DNA of 64,000 nt. It comes from Lentinus brumalis (lineage: Eukaryota; Basidiomycota; Agaricomycetes; Polyporales; Polyporaceae). The notes under the pieces are model-generated. The model did no database searches. It was given only the letters and a program-made list of their open reading frames with translations, and was not told the origin of the DNA. The position numbers and the translations under genes were made by a program. The stretch covers positions 1,984,001 through 2,048,000 of the forward strand of contig MARA01000004.1 in the NCBI GenBank assembly GCA_001792895.1, in the 5' to 3' direction. Below, in pieces: positions 36,278 through 46,058 of this stretch (position 1 is its first letter; each line of letters opens with the position of its first letter).

Positions 36278-38219
36278 TCACTCGAGGAGGTCTTTTCTAG
36301 GCGTACCCTTCGTGAGGATCTCGACTCCGGTGTCAGTGATGCTGTGGTGGGCAGGAACTGTCAGCAAACATGGTGACGAAGAACATAAATCAGGTCAGAC
36401 TCACAGAAGCGTCTCCTCGAACTGGGCACTGCGCTTTCCATCGATAGTGACCGCCGTCCAGTCGTCCGGCCAGTGTTCGAGATCCCAGTGACCCAGGTTG
36501 ATCATCTGCACGCATCCACTCAGCACCCCGCAGGTGAATGAAAGAAGGCAAGAACAACGCACGGGCTCGATGGTGAACGTCATGCCGGGACGCATGGTGC
36601 CGATGGCCTTGTTCTTCGCGTAGTGGGGAACGTTGGGTGCGCAGTGGAAGAGGTCGTTGATGCCGTGCCCGCAGTACGTGCGCACGACGGAGCAGCCATT
36701 CTGTCGTGCAATCGGCTCACTGTGAAATTGAGAAGCAAAGCGTGTCAGCAAATGGCTCATGCGCCTGGTCCGGTGCAGTTGGCCCGAAGCGGAGCTGGGA
36801 GTGAGGGGGAGAGAAGGTACGCACATTGTCTTGCCGAGGTCGCGGAAGAGCGCGCCAGGCTTGCAGAGCTTGATCGCCTCGTCGAGGCACTTGCGCGCAG
36901 TGCGCATGAGCCGCAGGGAGTCGTCGTCCACTCGGCCGACCGGGTATGTCTCGTTCAGGTCCCCATGATAGCCTGCGCAGAGCGAAGAGTCAGCCTCTGA
37001 CTCACCACTGAACTGCATCACTGCGTACCATCTTTGTAGCACGACACATCTGCATTGCGAGTCAGCACACCACCGTTCGCAGCATTGTATCACATAGACC
37101 ACATACCAATGTTAATGATGTCGCCCTCCTGCAGCTTACGTTGATCCGGGATACCGTGGCAGATCACTTCATTGACGGACCTGCAAATGACAGGTGTGAG
37201 AGGGACGTTGGCCGGAATAAGTGGCTTGACAACCTACGTGCAGACCGATTTGGGGAAGTTGCGGTAGTTCAGAGGGGACGGATAGGCTCCACGCTCGATT
37301 GTCGCATTGTGGACGATAGCATCAATCTCATCTGTGGTAATTCCCGGTCTTATGGCCGCGGCAGCGATGTCCAGAACCTCCCTAGACAACTACACGGAGC
37401 AGAGGCAAACACAGGATGTGGTCAGAACGGCACTATGGGGCATGGCGCTGACGGGGCGCTTGAGAGCGAGACGTCGCGGAGAAGAAGGCGGGCTCACCTT
37501 GCATATCGCGCGCATTTTTTCCTGCTCCTCGGCGGTAAGGATTTTTGGAGGTTGACCAGCGCGTCTGTTCTCGGACGTAGGAATGCCTGGGGTCGAGGGG
37601 AGAGATACAGTGAGCATGACAGACTCACATCGCACGAGGAACAGCATATAGGACGCGTTGGAGCGTACCGTCGTTGATGTAGTCCGGGGCATTGTCAAGG
37701 ATGTGTTGCGGGACTTGCCGTTTGGGGGAGAGGGGGTAGACGGGTCGGAGGGTGCCAGTGAACTTGAAGGTGCCGAAAGGGTTGAACGTTCCGTCTGGAA
37801 CAAGAGTGAGGTCGGAACATGTCGGACGGACTGTATCCACGTACCCTTGTTGATGTTGGGGTCATCTAGCAGCGGCTGCTTGGTCGCGATATCATGAATA
37901 ATTTTGTGCGTTTTCTTCGCATGCCTGATTAGTGTGCGGTCACGAAGTGATGGTCAAACGGCTAATTACCCCTGGTGTAGAGTCAAATCTGTCTTGATCG
38001 CAAGGTACCTAAGAGTTGCACTCACAGTTGGCCTTGAAGCAGTCCTGACCGCAGAAGAAGGAGCCCTTGATCCCGAGCCTGATGCGAGTGACGGTGAGAA
38101 CGGGAGCAGTAGCGTAACGCAGAGGCGACAGACTTGTTGCACGTTGGGCATTCGAGGCGAGAAGCGGGGTGGCCGTTTGGGCAGCTGGAGGACTGGCAGG
38201 GGATCGCGACTGCACTCAT
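36278..38219 (-). CDS. MAP1: Methionine aminopeptidase type 1
   Basis: The enzyme removes initiator methionine from nascent proteins at the ribosome. The N-terminus is the family's Cys-rich zinc-finger region ([32 protein letters not shown]), then [20 protein letters not shown]. The catalytic pita-bread domain has all five metal ligands: Asp in IINIDVS, Asp in [12 protein letters not shown], His in [17 protein letters not shown], Glu in MTFTIEP and Glu in [14 protein letters not shown]. It ends [11 protein letters not shown]. About eleven exons are joined by GT-AG introns. The second junction (exon end 38022, next exon from 37924) uses gtgcaa, not the nearer gtgagt, because only that keeps frame. 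It diverges from the flavoprotein monooxygenase gene across 186 bp. Confidence 0.94.
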
Positions 38220-38405
38220 CGTGGTCGTCGGGAAAGAGTCGAAATCACCGCGAGAAGTGGCTGTGCGCGGTTTGTGCCAACTCCGCGTGCGCAGCTTGTC
38301 TTCGACGTCGATGACAGTACCTTGCTGCCCGTGATCCACCATGTCCCATCGCACAGTATATATTCGCATGGGAGCGACATCCATGTCTCATACACCTCCT
38401 TCACC
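38220..38405 (+). promoter_or_regulatory. Divergent promoter of MAP1 and the FAD monooxygenase, with TATA box
   Basis: 186 bp between two divergent starts. A TATATATT sequence at 38357-38364 lies 42 bp upstream of the monooxygenase ATG. TATA boxes in fungi tend to mark regulated genes, so the monooxygenase is the more likely user. Confidence 0.55.
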
Positions 38406-40146
38406 ATGGCCCTCCCCGCATCCGCACAAGTCCTCGTTGTCGGCGCAGGTCCCGCCGGCATGGTCCTCGCACTCGCACTCCAGAAGAACGGATGTCCAGA
38501 CGTAGTCGTCGTTGACGGCGCCCTCCAAGGCGAAAACACCTCCCGTGCGGTTGCGATACACGCTGCTACCATCGAGGTACGTACACCTTATTGCAACGTA
38601 GCGTGGGGAAGGGTCTTGGGTCCTTCCGGTACGATCGTGGAAGTCATCACTCTGGTATTGCGGTAGAGCCTGGTGCAGACTGCGTTGGGGCATCTGACCA
38701 GAGCTGTAGACCGACTGGACGCTGGACGGAGCGGCCAGTGACAAGCACCACCGTAGGTACCAGATTGCTCTAAAGTGATCTCCGGCCCTCCCCCCGGTAT
38801 ACTGGATTGTCATGTCGTGCGTTCGCGATTGATGCACAATGGACTCATCGTGCCACCAGGCTTTAGAAACCATTGACTGCGCCGATCGTCTGGTCAAGGA
38901 AGGCAACAAGGTCAAGAGGACGACAATTCACCTCGGCCGAGGCGAAGCTCCAATTGAAACCGCCTTCTTCTCACCACTTTCCAAGTACACCAAGTACAAC
39001 TTTATCCTCTGTGTACCCCAGCATGTCTCAGAGAAAGTCATTGGGACGGTCGCGGAGGAGCGCGGTATTCAGGTGTACCGACCACACAGGGTCTCCGATA
39101 TGAGGCCTAACGAGCAAGACCCCAGCTTCACTGACGTTATCTTCGAGGATGGCCACGTCCTCCGCGCTCGTGCCGTCGTAGGCGCAGACGGCTCACGGTC
39201 AGCTGTAAGCTGCGATCTGCCAACGTACTCCGCTGTTTCACCCCCGCTGACCCATTTTCTCCTCCCTCTGTTCTCACAGATCCGCAACCTCGCGAACGTG
39301 CGCTGGGCCGATCCATACGGCCAGGTCGATCCAAACTCAAAGGACGCTTCCCTCGCCAATATGATCATCGCCGACGTCACATTTGCGAACGCCCCGCCCT
39401 CCTTCCTGCAGGACTCGATCAACCTCGTCGTCTCCCCCGACAACGCCCTCCTCTACATCACGCTCCCGAACACGCCCTACCCCGATAAAACAACCGACAC
39501 GGTCTACCGCGTCGCATGCAGCATCCCCGACGAGCTGGGCGTGCCCCCGAGCGCACCGGACACCGAGTACGTTCAGATGCTCATGGACCGGTGGGGCCCG
39601 AACGCCGTCTTGCCCGAGGACGCGCCTCGCGTGCAGGTGACGCAGACGATCTGGTCGAGCCGCTTCCGCACATTCTCCTCTGTCGCCGACGCGTTCCTCA
39701 CGCACGCTCCGGGCAAGACGCCAGACGCCCCAGCGGGCACTGGCCCGGTGATGCTCATCGGGGACGCCGCGCACATCCACCCGCCCATGGGTGGGCAGGG
39801 CATGAACCTCGGCATCCGGGACGCCGTCAAACTCGCGCCCCTCCTGGCTGAGTACATCCGCGCCGCGTCCGCGTCCACATCTGCACCCACTGGTGCCCAG
39901 GCGGAGTCGCTGCAGGCTCCGCTGAAGGCGTGGGCGGCAGAGCGCCGCTCCCGTGCGTTGACGGTTATTGCGCTCGTGAAGGACTTACAGAAGATGATGT
40001 GGATCCCGAACAAGCGGCAGTATCTGCTTGGGTTCATCCCGTATAATCCTGGGTGGATGCGGAACAAGGTGCTGCGCTTCCTAACGACCTTCGAGTTCTT
40101 CAGGGCGAATGCGGCGTGGAAGGTCAGCGGGCTGGCGAATCGGTGA
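38406..40146 (+). CDS. FAD-dependent aromatic monooxygenase (phenol 2-monooxygenase / PheA-TfdB type)
   Basis: Three exons, 38406-38576, 38860-39204 and 39280-40146, give 460 residues. The first intron is 283 nt and the second (75 nt) is a multiple of three. Motifs of group A flavoprotein hydroxylases are all present: dinucleotide-binding VLVVGAGPAGMVLALALQKN, the DG motif ARAVVGADGSRSA, and the FAD-binding GDAAHIHPPMGGQGMNLGIR followed by DAVKLAPLLAEYI. The family hydroxylates phenolic rings with NADPH and O2. In a wood-decay fungus that suits degradation of lignin-derived or plant aromatics, but the substrate is not readable from sequence. It is shorter than classical phenol hydroxylases (about 660) because the C-terminal thioredoxin-like domain is absent. 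Confidence 0.9.
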
Positions 40147-40565
40147 GCTGTGCATCGTAGTCCGGTCGGACATCATATTTGGATCATATTGTTGTAAGAT
40201 GACGTGCCGCCCAATCTATTTAGTTGCCGTTTGGTAGTGTGCTAGGGCCTCCGTATTCCATCGGAAGGCAGACTTAGCGCAGACCAGATATCTGTTTGAA
40301 TGGTCTATGTGAACGGACCGTTGAAGACTGTTGATCATCTCCCAGCTAGCCGACCAATGTCGATGATTCTCAGTGTTCCACAGTGGTCTCGGCATGGTCG
40401 ACGCGATGCAGTGAACTAGAGGCTGGCCGAGTAGATAGATGTACCCGCAAGTGTCGATGTCACTAGAGGTTGGAGATGCATTATAGTGGACAGCAGGAAA
40501 GCGACGAGAAAGCGACAGAAAGCGGAAAGCATTACGACCATGCACGACACACCAACAAGCAAGAC
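40147..40565. other. Intergenic region between convergent genes
   Basis: 419 bp with no supported gene; probably two 3' UTRs. Confidence 0.55.
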
Positions 40566-42439
40566 CTAAGCCTGCATGCGGTCCCCCTCCTCTTCCTCGT
40601 CGACCTCCTGGTGCGTCGCCAAAGAGTCGCGTACTATTGCTGTATGACGACTATGCATCCAGCTCCCCCCTACACGGGTAGTTTCCGCATAGTCCCGCAC
40701 CGTCGATGCGAAGGAGGTGGCAGTGGACGCGTCGGACGGCGCGGGGGATGGGGCGCGGAGCATCTTGCCTTGCCACTCCGCTACGCCTTCGCTCGAACGA
40801 CCCTCGGGGATCCGCCTGGGTTTGTACTCGCTGTCATCGACGAGCACATTGATGACCGTATCGCCATCATCGTCCGAGATGATGCCCGACGCGGTGTGAG
40901 ACCGTGCTGAAATCCATGTCCGTCAACCGCTTGGAGGCAGGTATGTGTATGGGAGCGGTACGCACCACTGCTGCGCGCGGTCCACTCGGATTCCGACGGT
41001 GGGGGTGCGACGAAGACGGGACGAACCGTGTGCTGCTCCTGGAGCAAGTCAAGGCCTGCATAATCATCCTGAAGGGGCTCGGGAACCTACATGAACACCG
41101 TTCATGAGAACCAGCCGCAACGCTCATAGATTGGAAGAGAGGGGCGTCATGGCCAGTCACTGAGGGCAAATAGGACTTTGCGGTCCAATTGCCCATCCGG
41201 ACCGAGACACACGGAACGGAGCGTAGACGGCGGCCGTGAAATAGTTGAAACTTCGTCACTGACCATTGGGATCTTCCAACTGCGGGGGCGGCGAAGAGCG
41301 GAGGCGAACCAGTAGAAGAGGCATTGGAGAATTGTGGGCTCTTGAGAACGGCTCGGGATCACTTCAGATACCCATGCGCGCGTATACTCTGCAGGAGATC
41401 GTCAACGTAGGGCTCTGCCATCCTCAAGGCTGCTACCGTACCGGCAGAAAAGGCCCCGAAGACCCAGCCCCAATACGTCGTGACGACGAAGTGGTGGGAT
41501 CGGTTCCGAGAACAGATGTCATATACTTTGCCCCACAACCGATGGACACTCCGATAGTGCACAGTAGAGAGGCTCCCTTTGGGAAACTAGCAACGATGTG
41601 AACACGACTGAATCATATGTAGCGAACGAATCTCCCTACCACAGGAGTATTTGCGAACACCTTAAGATCTTGCTCGGAGAGGATCCAAGGCGCCTGGACG
41701 AAGACGGTCATGGCAGGCTCTGTCAATTCGGAGGACTCTGTGATAATGTCTTCGTCGGGCGCCCATTTAATCCACTGGATGAGACCGCCGTCGGAGTCCT
41801 GCTGGGGCGTCAAGTCGTACTTCAGGGCCTTTGGGTAGACAAGCTGCATGATCCGGTGGATGGTCCCAAGCGGAAAACTGCTGACCCAAGCCACGATGCT
41901 GCAAGAGTGTGAGAAGGCCGATCAGGTGCCTGTGCTGAGTACTCACTTCTGCACCTTGTTGGGAGGTCTCTCGTATCGGGGAAAGACTTCGTAACCCGGG
42001 GCAGGGACCGTGATGTCGGGATCAATCTTTTCCCCACCGATAGGTGCCGCGGGAAGGATGCGCTCACTAACTGAATGAAGACCATGAGTGCGAATGCAGA
42101 CAGATAGTTGCAAGACAGGCGGAACATACACTTTCGCGCTAGAGCCCCAAAATCCCCGATTCTTTGCATCGACTCAAGCACTCTGTACGACTCGTGCTGT
42201 ACCTTGAGATGATTGAGGTGACTTTTGCGTCCGGCCTCAGGTACAGTCTGCGCTGTCGGGGCAAGCACCATGTCGGGAATGATGGCTGTCTCAACATAAT
42301 GCCGTAAATTGTGGGAAGCGTAAGGGAGAGCAGACGGGTCGGGCGGAGATGCTGGTGCTGGAGAAGTCGGGGAGGTGGAGAGGAGATATGGTATATAGGA
42401 CAGCAAAGCCCCCGCCGTGTTGTAGAGGACTTCCGACAT
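40566..42439 (-). CDS. Uncharacterised conserved fungal protein, tandem paralog A
   Basis: I do not recognise a function. The start is MSEVLYNTAGALLSYIPYLL. Exons join in phase through KFSERILPAAPIGGEKIDP, NIVAWVSSFPLGTIHRIMQL, GLIQWIKWAPDEDI, then VHRLWGKVYDICSRNRSHHF, VVTTYWGWVFGAFSAEYTRA, WVSEVIPSRSQEPTILQCLF and YWFASALRRPRSWKIPM. The C-terminal part is low in complexity and acidic, with SGIISDDDGDTVINVLVDDS and a terminal EVDEEEEGDRMQA. One intron near 41107-41270 may hide a further exon. It shares exon order and motifs with the next gene upstream (40-50% by eye in the core). The tryptophan-rich VTTYWGWVFGAF block is the best family signature. No signal peptide is clear. Confidence 0.75.
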
Positions 42440-42940
42440 GGCTGAGACTGTAGGAGGGTGAATGGATCGACAGCAAGTCGTGGTTCGGCGGTATATGAAG
42501 GCGATTCGGATGCTGGCCAGTCAAGGGGCACCCACCGAGAGTACATACAATAATGATCACAACCCCATGGCAACACGTGTCCTTCGGTTCATCGTAGAGC
42601 ACCCGAGACAACAAGGCAGTAAGACAAGGACAGCCGGGCACGCGCGGAACTCCCAACAACGGCGTCCTCGTCGAGAACAAAGGTCAACAAAGTCGTGGTC
42701 CGGGCAAGCAGAAGGCGCCCATTTTGTTACGTAATCACAATTTGGTTAAGTCACTTGCTGCAAGGAGGTCAGCTACTTACTCGCCCTAGGCCTGATGCTT
42801 ATTGATACTCATGCGTTGCGCTAGTTCTTCCTGAAATCTCGCCACGACCGCCACGACAGAGCACAACCGACGTTGTTCGATGGTCTCAAGCAATTTACAC
42901 CGTATCTACTACTTAATTTCAGGATGCATCGCAGTTGAAA
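42440..42940. promoter_or_regulatory. Upstream region of paralog A
   Basis: 500 bp between the tandem paralogs. It contains CCATGGCAACACG at 42565-42577, which recurs upstream of paralog B. Otherwise nothing recognisable. Confidence 0.5.
42565..42577 (-). promoter_or_regulatory. Shared upstream 13-mer, copy upstream of paralog A
   Basis: CCATGGCAACACG, 126 bp upstream of the start of paralog A. The same 13 bases stand 135 bp upstream of paralog B. It may be a conserved promoter element or a relic of the duplication. Confidence 0.45.
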
Positions 42941-44440
42941 TCAGTTCACCGCTTGTACGTCTCTGTCCCAGAGCCTGATGCCGTCGTCACTGTAGCCCCA
43001 CCGTTCGCGGGTTTCAGAGTGCACATCATCGTCCTGTCCGATAGAACTGCACTGTATGCTGCCAGCCTGAGTGCTCTCATGATCTTCACCGTCAATGTCC
43101 ATCCCGTCCTCGTCCTCAACCTCGCCGGGGTCCTCGTCCTCGTATGAGTCCACGTAATGACGGGATGACGCCGCGCAACTCGCTGCAAAGGCTTATGTCA
43201 GGAAGGTCCCGGTACTTATGTCCAAGTGTGTCCTCACCGTCACTTCGCAAGAGATGATCTTCTTCCCAGGACGAGGGTTCGACTTGCGGGATCTCGAATG
43301 AACATTCGCTTATGCAGCCAGTCGCCGACATGAACCAGTAGAAAAGACACTCCAAGATCGTGGGTTCCTTAGAGTAGCCGTCGATCACGCGAGATATCCA
43401 TGCATGGGTGGTTCCTGCTCATGCCTGTGTCAGCCAAACGACGTACGAGAGCGCAAGTCTTCTTTCTACCTTTCGAGAATGCACCGAAGACCCAACCACG
43501 GTACGTCGTCAACACGAAGAACCGAGAACCGTTCTGGTGACAAACGTCACGCATCTTGGCCCACAGCCGCCCGATGTTGTTTGGGGCATGACCGGACGAC
43601 TCCAGGAACTGGCCAGATCTCTAGTCACTTGCGTCCGCGATAGGATAGGTAAAGACTCACCTCTGGAAACGCTTCTGTGAACGCTTCTAAGTCCTCGTTC
43701 GGGAACATCCACGGCGTCAGCACGAAGACAGTTAAATATGATTGCTCCTCCGAGTCCTCGACCAGCTCGCGTTCGGAAGGCCCGAACCTGACCCACTGGA
43801 TCAAATTGGAGATACCCATATCCGTATCAGCCTCGCCATGCAGGTCCAGATGGACGGTTTGCGGGTGGCATAGGTGCAACAGGCAGCGGATACTCTGCAT
43901 TGGGTACAACATGACCCACATCACGAGCCTGGGAAGAGAGGCGTTCAGATGTATTACACACACTAAACAAGCTAACTTACCCATGTAGCGTAGAAGTGTC
44001 ACCAACGTTCGGCAGGAAGTCGTGGTAATTAGAGGGTGAGATCGTGAGGAATCTATGGTTGTGCGGGCTGTGGTCGGAGTCACCGACGGGTTGGTTAGGC
44101 ACGTTATAGTCAGTGACTAGCATCAGATGTCAGGACAACTTAGTATGAACAAATTCTCTGAAGGACATCAGACATACGTACATCGTCTAGCATCACTGCA
44201 GAATGTCTCGAGTATATGGACGTAGTCCGGTCCCATGCGACATTCGCTCCCCAACGAGAGAACGTGGAGGTCGCTCCTCAAGATACTCATAGGACTGGGT
44301 GCCTGAGAGTCGAGATGTGGCATGACGGGAAGCACAGCTTCTTGAACATAGCGCTGCAAGTTCTGAAGAGCCACGAGGGTGTCAGAGGGCGAGGTGGAGG
44401 TAGGACGATAACACTGGAAGATGGGGGAGAAAACCTCCAT
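42941..44440 (-). CDS. Uncharacterised conserved fungal protein, tandem paralog B
   Basis: Paralog of the gene directly downstream, in the same orientation. Start MEVFSPIFQCYRPTSTSPSD. Aligned blocks are RRFTDYNVPNQPVGDS, LVMWVMLYPMQSIRCLLHLC, NLIQWVRFGPSERELVEDSE, IGRLWAKMRDVCHQNGSRFF, VLTTYRGWVFGAFSKGTTHA, WISRVIDGYSKEPTILECLF and YWFMSATGCISECSFEIPQV. The C-terminus is acidic (DSYEDEDPGEVEDEDGMDID) and ends DRDVQAVN. Intron positions match those of paralog A, so the two arose by tandem duplication after the introns were in place. Function unknown. The Arg in TTYRGW replaces a Trp of A. Confidence 0.75.
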
Positions 44441-44574
44441 GGTAGGGTTGGGGATTGCTTCCGCGGTGGACGCAAAATGAGCTGTTTGCGCTTTCACAAG
44501 CACACAACACATTTTATCCACTATACTGGCCCTCCGAGTCGCGCACGACAACGAGCATGAAGGCTTTGAGGACT

Positions 44575-44587
44575 CCATGGCAACACG
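44575..44587 (-). promoter_or_regulatory. Shared upstream 13-mer, copy upstream of paralog B
   Basis: Identical to the copy at 42565-42577, at nearly the same distance from its gene. It lies outside the terminal-repeat element that begins at 44854. Confidence 0.45.
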
Positions 44588-44853
44588 CCGCCCTCAAGGC
44601 GTGTGGTAGCCACTACGAGGACCATACCGGATACAACGAAAGATAGATCTGATAGTGATGGGTTGCAGCAGGCTTCAAGCTTGAACAACACCGTCCAAGT
44701 GAGGGTAGCCGAGTTATGAACAAAGAGTCGACCAGATTGAACAAGGTTGAACAAGGACTCGGAGGAGAAGCGATGGTCGGCAACTTCCGAAACCAGACGC
44801 TGACACGAGACCCGACTTTGCTATACACCAGCAACGGTCTCGCAGTATATTAG

Positions 44854-44884
44854 CATCAGCAAAGTCCCGAAACGATCGCGGGCG
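44854..44884 (+). repeat. Left terminal inverted repeat
   Basis: 31 bp, six mismatches to the right copy. Followed by a cluster of TCGCAAGC-type motifs up to about 45010. Confidence 0.6.
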
Positions 44885-45712
44885 CGTGCAAGCGCTTGCG
44901 AGGACCACAATCGCTCGCAAGCGGCGTGAGGATCGCAAGCGCATACATAGAACTCTCCATACATTGCGCACGGCGCAATCTCCCCCTCAGCCGAATGCAA
45001 TCGCTTGCGAGCCCGACAAGCGCAGGTCCGTCTTGGAGTCGAATGTCCAGCTTACTAGCGAATGGACCTTTTGGCAAGGAGAACCGGGCATGGCCGGGGA
45101 AGGGAGATCATCCCCACGACACGGCAGACGGGACAGAATGCTTGGTCGAAATCAAAATAGGCGAACAATGATCTGAACGTCTGTATTTCAATAGCTACTG
45201 CGATATACACCACGGCGTACGAGGATACTACGAGAGTACGATCAGAGCAGTACAACGAATAACGAGCAAGGAGATAGAGCGAGCATGTGGTGTGGCAGCG
45301 AGTGCGAAAGAAACTCTGTCCATAGAGATGCGCCTGTCTGGACTCACCGCTCTGCTCATATGCAGGATCTCTGTCTTGCCGACGCGGTCCTTGCATGGGT
45401 TCGTGGGCGGGAAGTAGAGCTGAGGCTAGAAAAACTGTGTGACCGACGACATATGGCTGCGGATCCGGAGATGGGCACTTACTTGGTCATGGGTGGTGAC
45501 CGGCAGTGGGCAGCAACATCGAGTCGGGAGTGGGAGACCTTTGGAATGGTTATACTACGCATATAGTCAACTAATAGTATGGACTCACCTTCGGGCAGCG
45601 AGCCTGAATCAAGCACAGACGTACCTTGGCACGACCAAGGGCGAATTGAACGTACCTCAACTATGTGAAATGCGGCATACTATCACGAAGCACTTACCTG
45701 GGAGGCACTCAC

Positions 45713-45787
45713 CGTTCTGTATGCGCAGACGAGACGGTGTGGACAGGCGACATACACCGTCCATAGGTTGGGTGGTGGGCCTGCCAT
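45713..45787 (-). CDS. Candidate first exon of an unrecognised gene inside the inverted-repeat segment
   Basis: A TATA box on the minus strand (TATAAAG, 45848-45854) lies about 60 bp upstream of an ATG at 45787 that opens MAGPPPNLWTVYVACPHRLV and ends at a good donor (gtgagt). Further exons are suggested by acceptor and donor pairs down to about 45000, including a stretch reading PQLYFPPTNPCKDRVGKTEI and one with FCPVC, but the chain is not settled. Product unknown; it does not resemble a transposase. Confidence 0.3.
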
Positions 45788-46027
45788 GGGGATGGTGATG
45801 GTGGAGAAGAGAGGGTGTGAGAGCGAACAGAGGACACAGCAAGCAGTCTTTATAGAGAGAGAAGGGTTGAGATGGGGGCCTAGAATGCTTCGCCCTTTGC
45901 CCAGGCGGGGATGTCCGACAAGCGAGTACGAGGTGCTCGTTGCTTGCAGTCGACCTCTGGGATTGCGCTGAGCTTGCGAACGATTGCAAGCGCTGGCGAG
46001 CGCCCACCCGATTGCCATGTGCGCAAT

Positions 46028-46058
46028 CGGTCCCGAGCGTTTCGGGTTTTTGCTGATG
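46028..46058 (-). repeat. Right terminal inverted repeat
   Basis: 31 bp, inverted relative to the left copy. GCTTGCGA at 45972-45979 and gcaagcgctggcg just after it form the matching subterminal cluster. Confidence 0.6.

Larger units (their letters stand above)
44854..46058. mobile_element. Putative 1.2-kb DNA transposon or mobilised segment with terminal inverted repeats
   Basis: The left end (44854-44884) and the reverse complement of the right end (46028-46058) agree at 25 of 31 positions, including catcagcaaa and cccgaaacg uninterrupted. A TA dinucleotide flanks each end (44851-44852, with one extra g, and 46059-46060), as expected for TA target-site duplication. Inside both ends are several copies of a GCTTGCGA/TCGCAAGC motif, including the 12-bp palindrome GCAAGCGCTTGC at 44888-44899. 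Subterminal repeats like these are typical transposase-binding sites. No transposase was recognised inside, so it would be non-autonomous or degenerate. The interior holds a candidate spliced gene on the minus strand. Confidence 0.55.

Noticed and set aside
37925..38021. Apparent frameshift at the second MAP1 junction
   Set aside because: Using the donor gtgcaa four bases beyond gtgagt keeps the frame; no indel is needed.
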